64,000 nt of DNA, taken from positions 1,488,001 to 1,552,000 of the forward strand of contig NZ_MDJS01000001.1 in the NCBI RefSeq assembly GCF_001705515.1. The letters run 5' to 3'. Shown in pieces: positions 17,153 to 24,575 of this stretch (position 1 is the stretch's first letter; each line of letters starts with the position of its first letter). The notes under the pieces are model-generated. The model made no database searches, had not been told where the DNA came from, and worked only from the letters and a program-made list of their open reading frames with translations. The DNA is from Mucilaginibacter sp. PPCGB 2223. GTDB lineage: Bacteria > Bacteroidota > Bacteroidia > Sphingobacteriales > Sphingobacteriaceae. The position numbers were made by a program, and so were the translations under genes.

Positions 17153-17608
17153 TCATGGCCTTGTTTCAAATCGGCCGGTCTTTTTAGTTAGCACTATTTT
17201 ATATACGATCAGTTCAACGGAGGTGCCGATATCATATTCGCTTTCGGTTATACCATGCGAAGGATGACCTGAAGGCTGATCGACCATCGGCATAATGCGG
17301 TGTATAAGCCCCTGCATAACCCGTTCCTTTTCGCTTATGTCGGTTATTTCTTCAAACTGCCCCCAGGCAATAACGCTTTGCCAGTTGAAGATATTTCTGA
17401 TCTCATCTACCTGGAAACATACCTTAGGGTTCTTACGCATCATCATAATCTTCTTTCCATAAGCCGAATGCGCAAAAATATTGGGGCTTCGATAAACGTA
17501 ATTAACCGGCACAATATAGGTTGTTCCACCTGCATGGCAGCCTATTCTGCCGGTAACCTGCCGCGTCAACAGGTCGTCGATCTGTTTTTCATCAAGCGTA
17601 CCTAACAT
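17153..17608 (-). CDS. pyridoxamine 5'-phosphate oxidase-family flavin-binding protein
   Basis: This 151-residue protein matches the split-barrel FMN-binding family that includes NimA-type proteins. Visible family features are the N-terminal GRIGCHAGGTTYIVPVNYVY, the GKKIMMMRKNPKVCFQVDE strand-helix region and the WQSVIAWGQFEEI strand. Such proteins reduce or bind flavins or quinones, and several are induced by low oxygen or nitrosative stress, but the exact reaction here is unknown. It is a single-gene unit with two exact TGA-N6-TCA palindromes 22 bp apart upstream. Confidence 0.85.
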   Translation of the reverse strand: MLGTLDEKQIDDLLTRQVTGRIGCHAGGTTYIVPVNYVYRSPNIFAHSAYGKKIMMMRKNPKVCFQVDEIRNIFNWQSVIAWGQFEEITDISEKERVMQGLIHRIMPMVDQPSGHPSHGITESEYDIGTSVELIVYKIVLTKKTGRFETRP

Positions 17609-17720
17609 AATTCTAAAATTTACAGGGATAAGGTAATTTTCGCATAAGCGAGTCCTTATAAACCTCTTTGTTTTGATACTAAATAATTATAAAGTTGACC
17701 CTTTGCAGCCTGAAATACTA

Positions 17721-17732
17721 TGATGAGTGTCA
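17721..17732. promoter_or_regulatory. CRP/FNR-type operator candidate (proximal of pair)
   Basis: TGATGAGTGTCA fits TGA-N6-TCA; on the minus strand it reads TGACACTCATCA, close to TGACCCTCATCA at two other operons. It is centred about 118 bases upstream of the PNPOx-like gene start. A further imperfect copy, TGACCCTTTGCA, lies at 17696-17707. Confidence 0.55.
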
Positions 17733-17742
17733 CTGGTAAAGA

Positions 17743-17754
17743 TGACGTTCATCA
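17743..17754. promoter_or_regulatory. CRP/FNR-type operator candidate (distal of pair)
   Basis: TGACGTTCATCA is an exact TGA-N6-TCA palindrome whose centre is 22 bp, two helical turns, from that of the site at 17721-17732. Two dimers could therefore bind on the same face of the DNA. Confidence 0.55.
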
Positions 17755-17760
17755 ATATCC

Positions 17761-18074
17761 TGTAGCTAAGCAGAAAAGGGTTATACAGTAATGCGGGCAA
17801 TTATTGGGATCGGCCTGTTTTCGGAGAGTAAAGAGATGGCCGGGGAGGCTTATTTACAATCTATCAGCTTGCATTTATGATTGCGTTCGCCCGGAACCAC
17901 ATTTTTTACAAAATTATATAACAATACAGCCGTTAACCTATTCAGTTAACGGCTGCTTGAAAATCTTCTACGCCGCTTACAACTTTGCAGAGAATGTGCG
18001 AAGCCTGTGCAGGAGCTGTAATACCTTGAAAATGCTTTAGTCAGGGCAGTAGAAAATCAGAAAGACGACGTTTC
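17761..18074. other. intergenic region with one hairpin, no gene
   Basis: About 310 bases separate the operator pair from the GH31 stop codon. The only structure seen is an 11-bp inverted repeat at 17927-17955 (CAGCCGTTAAC, 7-base loop). It lies downstream of the GH31 gene and may end its transcript, although the following minus-strand sequence TATTGTTATATAATTTTG is not a clean T-run. A 78-codon plus-strand frame at 17804-18040 has no coding character. Confidence 0.5.
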
Positions 18075-20405
18075 TTAAAACTTAATTTTCAAAGTCCTGC
18101 CATTATAACTCATGGTTTTATCTGGAGGAGTGATTTCAACCCCATTGCCATGGCCGGGCCTAACAATAATCAAATTAAAGTTCCTTTTTTTAATCTCCCC
18201 CGGAAAAGCTCCCTGTTGCTTATTGATAGTCAATGTGCGTTCTTTGTCGTTCCACATAAAATCTATGGTATTATACATCCCCTTTTCGTAATTGTAGTTA
18301 TCGTTTTGATCTTCGTACAAAGTGAATTTACCATCAGCACCGGGATAAATACGAATGGTCAGGTTATCCCATTTTTTCTCTGTAGCATATTGCACTTTTG
18401 GCCCCCACGGGATAATCGAACCCGCCTGAACATACAGCGGAAGGATATCTATCGGCGTTGCACGCTCGATCGTTTTCCCGCCTTCTGCAACTTCTCCTGT
18501 CCAGAAATCATACCATTTAGTTCCTGCAGGCAGGTAAACGTTTTGGCTTTTAACGCCTTCGCTGGTAACCGGCATCACTAAAAACGACTTACCGAACAGG
18601 TACTCGGTATTATTTTCATAACCTTGTTTATCGCGTCCAAAGCCCGCATATAACGGCCTCATGATAGAGCCTGAATTATGCGTAACATCCCAGGCAGTTG
18701 AGTAGGTATAAGGCAGTAAACTATAACGCAGGTTAATAAATTTTTCGAGTACATCAAATATCCGGTCGCCATGCTTGCCAAACTGGTATATCTCTCGCGG
18801 GATATCCGTACCATGCGATCGCATCATTGGTGTAAAAGTAGCAAATTGCAACCAGCGGGCATATAATTCCTGAAACTCTGGGTTATTAATACCACCGCCC
18901 TTATTCCAGTTACCGGCAAAAAAGCCACCTATGTCGGCATTCCAATATGGCAGCCCGGTCATCGAAAAGTTAAGTGCATTAGGTATCTGTTTTTTTAAGG
19001 TGGGCCAGTCCGACCGTACATCACCGCTCCAGGTATTGGCGCTGTACCGTTGTTGCCCTGCAAATGCCGAACGGGTAAGCAGGATAACCCGCTTTCCTTC
19101 CGAAGTTTGCCTTTGATGTTCATACACTCCTTTGGTATGCTCCAGCGGGAATGCATTTTGTACCTTTCTGAAAGTGCCCAAAAAAGTAGGCTGATCAAAA
19201 TCTTTATCCTTTATATTAATATGATCGGGTTCGGTTGAATCCAGCCACCAGGCATCGGGGCCCAATGAGAAAAGGCCTTTGCTCAGGTAACTCCAATAAA
19301 TATCCCTGGCAACAGGGTTATATACATCGTACGGACGTGTATTAGCACCCGGTGGCCAGGTGTCAAAATTGATCAGCATACTTTTTTGCTGAAACTCCTT
19401 AAACTGTGGCGTTTTGGGAGCAAAGCCCGGCCAGGCAACAATAAATAAATGGGCATTTAAAAGGTGTACGCTATCTACCATCAGCTGTGGTTTGGGATAC
19501 GTGACTGCGTCAAAGGCCATAGCATTCCAGTTGTCGTCTTTACCCCAATATTGCCAATCCTGCACAATACCATCTAAGGGTACTTTAAGCTCACGGTACT
19601 TTTTAACCACGCTGATCAATTCAAATTGTGTTTTGTAACGTTCGCGCGATTGGCTGTACCCGTATACCCATAACGGCATCATTGGGGCCTGGCCGGTAAG
19701 GTCGCGCATCTGGGCAACAACACCGTCGGCCCCTGCGCCGTACATAAAATAATAGTCTGCACAATTACCGACCTCTGAGTCGAAAGAGGTTTCCTGTACA
19801 TTATCTGTAAAAGTGGTGGGCGCGTAGCTGTCCCAATAAATGCCATACCCCTTTACCGACTGAAAAAACGGTATACAAACGCGCGTATTTTCATTACGCA
19901 GGTATACCTTTTGCCCGCGCTGATTCAGTTTACCGTTAGGTTGCTGTCCAAGCCCGTAAATCACTTCATCTTTATCTAACAGAAAAGATTGCCTCACATC
20001 AAAAGATGCTTCGTTACCATCTTTAACCTGCGTAAACTGTGCACCGTAATCTTTCTCGGTAAACAACGGTGTGCCATTAATGGTTGCAAAACTAACCCTT
20101 CCTGTTTTTAAATTAAACGTAACCACAATCGAGTCGCTCTTTAAAGTAACGATCCCATCTTTATCTGTTACATCAAATTGCTTTATTTGTGGCTTTTTGA
20201 TCACCGAAAGACTTTCTTTTTTTACGACACTGCCTTCAGGCTGTTTTAATACCCGCACAATTTGAGGTGAGTAAAATTGCACTTCAATATCCATAGATTG
20301 AATATTGGCTTTAACGCCCAGGCTTGTACGTTGATATGATTGCGAAAATGTGTTATCGGCAAACATTACGAACAAGATAAGCAGTAAGGGTAGTGTTTTT
20401 TTCAT
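18075..20405 (-). CDS. glycoside hydrolase family 31 (alpha-xylosidase/alpha-glucosidase type)
   Basis: This 776-residue protein has a signal peptide (MKKTLPLLLILFVMFADNTF, then SQS) and is probably periplasmic or outer-membrane associated. The N-terminal galactose-mutarotase-like domain (about 25-230) precedes the barrel. The nucleophile is Asp389 in WWLDSTEPD and the acid/base is probably Asp462 in TWSGDVRSDW; a C-terminal beta-sandwich follows. The WWLDSTEPD form is common in Bacteroidetes alpha-xylosidases, but substrate cannot be settled without comparison to characterised enzymes. No SusC/SusD pair is adjacent, so this is not an ordinary polysaccharide utilisation locus. A large palindrome overlies its promoter region. 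Confidence 0.93.
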   Translation of the reverse strand: MKKTLPLLLILFVMFADNTFSQSYQRTSLGVKANIQSMDIEVQFYSPQIVRVLKQPEGSVVKKESLSVIKKPQIKQFDVTDKDGIVTLKSDSIVVTFNLKTGRVSFATINGTPLFTEKDYGAQFTQVKDGNEASFDVRQSFLLDKDEVIYGLGQQPNGKLNQRGQKVYLRNENTRVCIPFFQSVKGYGIYWDSYAPTTFTDNVQETSFDSEVGNCADYYFMYGAGADGVVAQMRDLTGQAPMMPLWVYGYSQSRERYKTQFELISVVKKYRELKVPLDGIVQDWQYWGKDDNWNAMAFDAVTYPKPQLMVDSVHLLNAHLFIVAWPGFAPKTPQFKEFQQKSMLINFDTWPPGANTRPYDVYNPVARDIYWSYLSKGLFSLGPDAWWLDSTEPDHINIKDKDFDQPTFLGTFRKVQNAFPLEHTKGVYEHQRQTSEGKRVILLTRSAFAGQQRYSANTWSGDVRSDWPTLKKQIPNALNFSMTGLPYWNADIGGFFAGNWNKGGGINNPEFQELYARWLQFATFTPMMRSHGTDIPREIYQFGKHGDRIFDVLEKFINLRYSLLPYTYSTAWDVTHNSGSIMRPLYAGFGRDKQGYENNTEYLFGKSFLVMPVTSEGVKSQNVYLPAGTKWYDFWTGEVAEGGKTIERATPIDILPLYVQAGSIIPWGPKVQYATEKKWDNLTIRIYPGADGKFTLYEDQNDNYNYEKGMYNTIDFMWNDKERTLTINKQQGAFPGEIKKRNFNLIIVRPGHGNGVEITPPDKTMSYNGRTLKIKF

Positions 20406-20439
20406 AATTAATAATTGGTTATTTTAGGTTAAGGAGCTA

Positions 20440-20447
20440 TAAATGTA
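20440..20447 (-). promoter_or_regulatory. possible -7 promoter box of the GH31 gene
   Basis: Read on the minus strand, TACATTTA resembles the Bacteroidetes TAnnTTTG box and lies 35-42 bases before the GH31 start. No good -33 element was found at normal spacing; that position falls inside the palindrome at 20458-20492. Confidence 0.35.
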
Positions 20448-20457
20448 CGGAGCCGCC

Positions 20458-20492
20458 GTCTCAATAATTGTAAATTGTACAATTATTGAGAC
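20458..20492. promoter_or_regulatory. 35-bp palindrome upstream of GH31, operator candidate
   Basis: Two perfect 14-bp arms (GTCTCAATAATTGT and its complement) surround the 7-base spacer AAATTGT. It lies 53-87 bases before the GH31 start, directly upstream of the possible -7 box, and there is no adjacent T-run. This suits a repressor or activator operator better than a terminator. The regulator is unknown. Confidence 0.5.
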
Positions 20493-20617
20493 GAACGTAA
20501 TTATTCGACAAGATAAAAGCAAATTATTTCAATATAAATTCAATCGATTGCATTCATATTGTAGAAGAAACCAAAATAAAGGGGTAGCTTATATGTTTAA
20601 CAAGGTTATTTTAAAGT

Positions 20618-20653
20618 AAAAAGCCATTAACTAAAATAAGTTAACGGCTTTTT
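20618..20653 (-). terminator. intrinsic terminator after tRNA-Leu
   Basis: On the minus strand AAAAAGCCGTTAAC and GTTAATGGCTTTTT form a 14-bp stem with one wobble pair and an 8-base loop, ending in a T-run. It starts 7 bases after the tRNA 3' end. Confidence 0.8.
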
Positions 20654-20659
20654 AAGAAG

Positions 20660-20741
20660 TGCGGAAGAAGGGACTCGAACCCCCACGCCTCGCGGCGCCA
20701 GATCCTAAGTCTGGTGCGGCTACCAATTACGCCACTTCCGC
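20660..20741 (-). tRNA. tRNA-Leu (anticodon UAG)
   Basis: The 82-base sequence folds as a class II tRNA. The acceptor arms GCGGAAG and CTTCCGC pair, the anticodon arm is CCAGA-CTTAGGA-TCTGG with anticodon TAG, the variable arm is long (CGCCGCGAGGCG), and the T-loop is GGTTCGAGTCC. CCA is not encoded, as is usual in this group. It reads CUA and other CUN leucine codons. Confidence 0.95.
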
Positions 20742-20833
20742 TTGTTGGTTTTTTACAGGACTGCAAAGGTAAGCTAAAATTGTAAATACAGAAATGTAAG
20801 GATCAATTTTTTCAAATTATTTGGCTACTAGCT

Positions 20834-21622
20834 CTAAAACGCTATATCGTTTATCAGTTGTTTAAAATAACTGGCAGCATGCAATAACCTGCTGCCATAC
20901 CACGAAAACATTTCACCATCAACCAACAGCACTTTGCTATCGGGTAATAAGGCCTGAAATTGCGCGATGTGCTTTTTGTTAAAAGGATACGGCTCCGAAG
21001 AAAGAAGCACAATATCCGCCTGTGAGTTTTGTATATCTTCAGCCGATAGCTCCGGGTAACGGTCCTGTTTAACAGCATTGACAAAGCCACAGCGTTTAAG
21101 CATGTCATCGATAAAGGTACCTCTTCCGGCAACCATAAAAGGCTTTTGCCAGATGAGGTAAACAACCGTCATTGGCTTGTTTAAGGGTTCAAACTGATCA
21201 AAACCGGTCAATATCCGGCCAACGATCCCGTCGGCGCTGCTTTGTGTGCCTGTTATCAGCCCCACGGCTGTTATCATTTGCAAAGCACCAGTTAATGTCG
21301 CTATGTCGCTCATCCAAACGGGGTAACTATGCATCAGCGCCTCTATTTGTGTACGCTCATTTTCTTCCTTGTTACCAATAATCAAATCGGGTTTAAGATT
21401 TTGGATGGTATCAAAATTGAGTTGCTTGGTTCCTCCTGCTTTCGCTATAGTTTTTACAAGGCTGGCCGGATGGTTACAAAATTTGGTTATGCCGACGATA
21501 TTAGCCTGTAAACCCAGGTCGAACAACAGCTCAGTTTGCGAAGGCACCAATGAAATAATACGTTGCGGCGGATAATTTATTTGCACCTGGCGCCCCAGCT
21601 GATCAGTAAAGCTGCGCACCAT
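20834..21622 (-). CDS. BtuF-like periplasmic-binding-fold protein without signal peptide
   Basis: This 262-residue protein belongs to the helical-backbone metal-receptor family that contains vitamin B12 and siderophore binding proteins. Visible marks are RIISLVPSQTELLFDLGL near the N-terminus, NFDTIQNLKPDLIIGNKEEN in the middle and the C-terminal ALLPDSKVLLVDGEMFSWYGSR. Homologues are usually exported, but this one starts MVRSFTDQLGRQVQINYPP with no signal sequence, so it may be cytoplasmic or start elsewhere. Its start overlaps the stop of the glycosyltransferase gene by one base (TAATG). No BtuC/BtuD genes are adjacent, so ligand and role are uncertain. Confidence 0.75.
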   Translation of the reverse strand: MVRSFTDQLGRQVQINYPPQRIISLVPSQTELLFDLGLQANIVGITKFCNHPASLVKTIAKAGGTKQLNFDTIQNLKPDLIIGNKEENERTQIEALMHSYPVWMSDIATLTGALQMITAVGLITGTQSSADGIVGRILTGFDQFEPLNKPMTVVYLIWQKPFMVAGRGTFIDDMLKRCGFVNAVKQDRYPELSAEDIQNSQADIVLLSSEPYPFNKKHIAQFQALLPDSKVLLVDGEMFSWYGSRLLHAASYFKQLINDIAF

Positions 21623-23025
21623 TAAAACGCATGTTTATCGCCCCTAACAGAGTTCCATACGGTCAGGAAAATAATTTTGATATCCAGCACAAACGACCAG
21701 TTTTCGAGATACCACACATCGGCTTCAACACGCTCGAGCATGGCTTCGGTAGTGCGGGTTTCGCCACGCAGGCCATTTACCTGCGCCCAGCCGGTAATGC
21801 CTGGTTTCAGAAAGTGGCGTACCATAAATTTATCGATCAGTTCAGAGTACTGTTCGGTATGGCTTATCATGTGCGGCCTCGGCCCTACTATTGACATGTG
21901 GCCGCTTAGCACATTAAAAAACTGTGGTAACTCGTCGATGCTGGTCCTTCTTAAAAAGGTGCCGAGCCTGGTAATGCGCGAGTCGCCCTTGGTAGCTTGT
22001 AATGTATCCGAATGTTTATTCACATACATACTCCTGAACTTATAACAGTTAAACGGGCTGTTATCGCGTCCGGACCTTTTCTGAACAAAGAGCACGGGGC
22101 CCTTACTTTCGAGTTTAATCAGTATTGCCAGCAACGGAAACAACCAGCTGAATATAAATAGGATCACAAAAATTGAAAATCCAATATCGAATCCTCTTTT
22201 AATACCGCGGTTGAGCAGGTTTTCTAACGGCTCGGGCCGGATCGAGATGATAGGGATATTTCCGAAAGTTTGTAAAAAAGTATGCTTTTTGATGTATTCG
22301 TGATACTCGGGAACTATTTTAAAACGTATTAAATTTTTGTCGGCATCAATCATCAGCCGTTCTATCACATCATGTTGTGAGTAAGGTAATGCACAGTATA
22401 TTTCGTCAACCTTGTTATTAAGCACATACTCCATGCAATATTGCGTATTGCCCAGATAGAGCCCTTTCTCGGTTACCCGTACGGGATCATCATCAAAGAA
22501 TCCAAGCAGATTGTATCCCCCAAAAGGGTTGTGTTTAAAATAAGTCCGTAGTTCGTGGCCTGCCCGGCCTGCCCCTACGATAATCACATTTCGCGCATCT
22601 TTCAGCATGCCCCGCCCTCTTCGCCGGATGTACAGGAAAACTACTTTCCATGAACCTAATAAAAAACCGAATAATGCGATTGAATAGAACAGGTACGAGC
22701 GGGTAATAAAATATCGTTTTGTGCCGATTACGATCAGGATAGTGATACAAATAAGGCTTAAAAACAACAGATAGGTTTGAAATACATTACGGAATGTTTT
22801 TACCGAGTCTTTATTAAGCACATGCTCATACAAACCGGTAATATTGGCCGACAGTAACCATATCAGATTGAATACCAGAACTACAGGCAGGTATTGTTTA
22901 TTGTTTAAAAAGATAGTGGTTGGTTTATCCAGATAGATATAAACCGTCAACATTGCTATGTTAAGAAGTACGTAATCAACAAAAAGATTTATTGCCTTAA
23001 AAAATGTTGAGTACTTATTAACCAT
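21622..23025 (-). CDS. undecaprenyl-phosphate sugar phosphotransferase (WcaJ-like), copy 1
   Basis: This 467-residue inner-membrane enzyme starts polysaccharide repeat units by moving a sugar-1-phosphate to undecaprenyl phosphate. It has about four N-terminal helices (15-125), a Rossmann-like CoA-binding domain (about 140-250), one further helix near 280-300, and the C-terminal catalytic domain with LESKGPVLFVQKRSG, CYKFRSM, TSIDELPQFFNV, GPRPHM and KPGITGWAQVNG. The length and layout match WcaJ/WbaP enzymes. A second copy of the same length lies 103 bases upstream. The sugar is unknown; glucose-1-phosphate is the commonest substrate in this group. Confidence 0.92.
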   Translation of the reverse strand: MVNKYSTFFKAINLFVDYVLLNIAMLTVYIYLDKPTTIFLNNKQYLPVVLVFNLIWLLSANITGLYEHVLNKDSVKTFRNVFQTYLLFLSLICITILIVIGTKRYFITRSYLFYSIALFGFLLGSWKVVFLYIRRRGRGMLKDARNVIIVGAGRAGHELRTYFKHNPFGGYNLLGFFDDDPVRVTEKGLYLGNTQYCMEYVLNNKVDEIYCALPYSQHDVIERLMIDADKNLIRFKIVPEYHEYIKKHTFLQTFGNIPIISIRPEPLENLLNRGIKRGFDIGFSIFVILFIFSWLFPLLAILIKLESKGPVLFVQKRSGRDNSPFNCYKFRSMYVNKHSDTLQATKGDSRITRLGTFLRRTSIDELPQFFNVLSGHMSIVGPRPHMISHTEQYSELIDKFMVRHFLKPGITGWAQVNGLRGETRTTEAMLERVEADVWYLENWSFVLDIKIIFLTVWNSVRGDKHAF

Positions 23026-23128
23026 ATAGAACCTACAGCGAAATTAAGAGTAAGCTAAAATAGCATTATTTTGTGGCCTAATCAAAAAAAAGAGCAATCG
23101 GGAAGAAGAGCCATCTTTCGGATATTTC

Positions 23129-24532
23129 CTAAAATGCGTTCTCTTCACCTTTTAAAATATTCCATAGCGTGAGGACAATGATCTGAATATCTAAAAAAAA
23201 CGACCAGTTTTCGAGATACCACACATCAGCTTCAACCCTTTTTTCCATCGCCTGGGTTGTTTTTGTTTCGCCCCTGAAACCATTTACCTGGGCCCAACCG
23301 GTAATTCCTGGTTTTAAAAAATGCCGCACCATAAACTTGTCGATAAGCTCGGCATATTGTTCGGTGTGGATCATCATATTTGGACGCGGCCCTACCACAG
23401 ACATATTGCCAATTAACGTATTAAAGAATTGAGGTAATTCATCGAGGCTTGTTTTTCGAAGAAAAGCGCCAACCCTGGTAATGCGCGAGTCGTCCTTTGT
23501 GGCCTGGATAGTATCAGCATCCCGGTTGATTTTCATGCTCCTGAATTTATAGCATTTAAAGGGTTTATGATATAGGCCCGGACGTTGTTGTACAAAAAAC
23601 ACAGGACCTCTCGACTCCAGTTTGATTATAATTGCCAGTATCGGCAATAGCCACGAAAGAATAAAAACTATAACAAATAAAGAGAAAAAAATATCGAACA
23701 ACCGCTTTACCAGCTGGTTAAACCTGTTTTCAAGAGGTTCTTCTCTCACTGCAATTACGGGTATACTTCCAAAACTTTGCAAATAAGTAGGCTTGTTCAA
23801 GTATTCATGATACTCCGGAACGATCCGGAAACGTATCAGATTTTTGTCGGCACAAAGCATAAGCCGTTGTATAGTTGAATGCTCGGCAGTGGGAAGGGCA
23901 CAAAATATTTCGTCGACTTTGTTGTTGCTTATGTAGTCCTTAAAATCGTCGTTATTACCCAGGTACAGTTTTTTATTACTTAGCCTGCTTATATCATCAT
24001 CAAAGAAACCAAGTAATTTATATCCCCGAAAGGGGTTTTCTGAAAAAAATCGCTGTAATTCAAATCCTGATTGCCGTGCGCCAACTATTACCACATTAAT
24101 GGTGTCGCTAATCAACGTCCTGTTACTCCTTCTGATAAGGAGGAAGATTGTCTTCCAGACACCTATCAAAAAGCCAAACAAAATCATCGAATAATAAAGG
24201 TAGGGCCTGGTTATAAAATAAAAGTTAGTGCCTATGATGATAACAACCGACACAAAAATGAAGCATATAAATAGTATGTAAGTTTTATAAACTGCCTGAA
24301 AGGTTTTTACAGAATTATTGTTTAACACATACTCGTATAAACCGGTTATATTGGTAGACAGCAGCCAGATGAGGTTGATTGACAGAACAATTGGCAGATA
24401 TTGTTTATTAACGGTCCACGAAATACCAGATTTATCGACCTCGAAGTAAGTAATGATCAGCGATGCATTCAGGATCAAATAGTCAAATACTAAATTTACG
24501 CTCTTTAAAAAATTTGAGTATCGTGTAATCAT
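23129..24532 (-). CDS. undecaprenyl-phosphate sugar phosphotransferase (WcaJ-like), copy 2
   Basis: This 467-residue paralogue of the gene at 21622 has the same length and domain order. The catalytic domain has LESRGPVFFVQQRPG, CYKFRSM, TSLDELPQFFNTL, GPRPNM and KPGITGWAQVNG, so both copies look active. Differences are concentrated in the N-terminal membrane part and the nucleotide-fold domain (VVIVGARQSGFELQRFF against VIIVGAGRAGHELRTYF). The two genes look like an old tandem duplication rather than a recent copy. It lies 43 bases after a GT4 gene in the same direction. Confidence 0.92.
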   Translation of the reverse strand: MITRYSNFLKSVNLVFDYLILNASLIITYFEVDKSGISWTVNKQYLPIVLSINLIWLLSTNITGLYEYVLNNNSVKTFQAVYKTYILFICFIFVSVVIIIGTNFYFITRPYLYYSMILFGFLIGVWKTIFLLIRRSNRTLISDTINVVIVGARQSGFELQRFFSENPFRGYKLLGFFDDDISRLSNKKLYLGNNDDFKDYISNNKVDEIFCALPTAEHSTIQRLMLCADKNLIRFRIVPEYHEYLNKPTYLQSFGSIPVIAVREEPLENRFNQLVKRLFDIFFSLFVIVFILSWLLPILAIIIKLESRGPVFFVQQRPGLYHKPFKCYKFRSMKINRDADTIQATKDDSRITRVGAFLRKTSLDELPQFFNTLIGNMSVVGPRPNMMIHTEQYAELIDKFMVRHFLKPGITGWAQVNGFRGETKTTQAMEKRVEADVWYLENWSFFLDIQIIVLTLWNILKGEENAF

Positions 24533-24575
24533 ATGCTCTATATTTTTCTCATTTTATGGGAAAAATTAATGCGCC

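Noticed and set aside
17804..18040. 78-codon plus-strand frame between the PNPOx-like and GH31 genes
   Set aside because: Sequence is low in coding character, spans a terminator-like hairpin and shows no recognisable domain.
20660..20741. tRNA-Leu as an integration site for a genomic island
   Set aside because: No integrase gene and no direct repeat of the tRNA 3' end was seen, and the adjacent glycan cluster lies on the 5' side of the tRNA.
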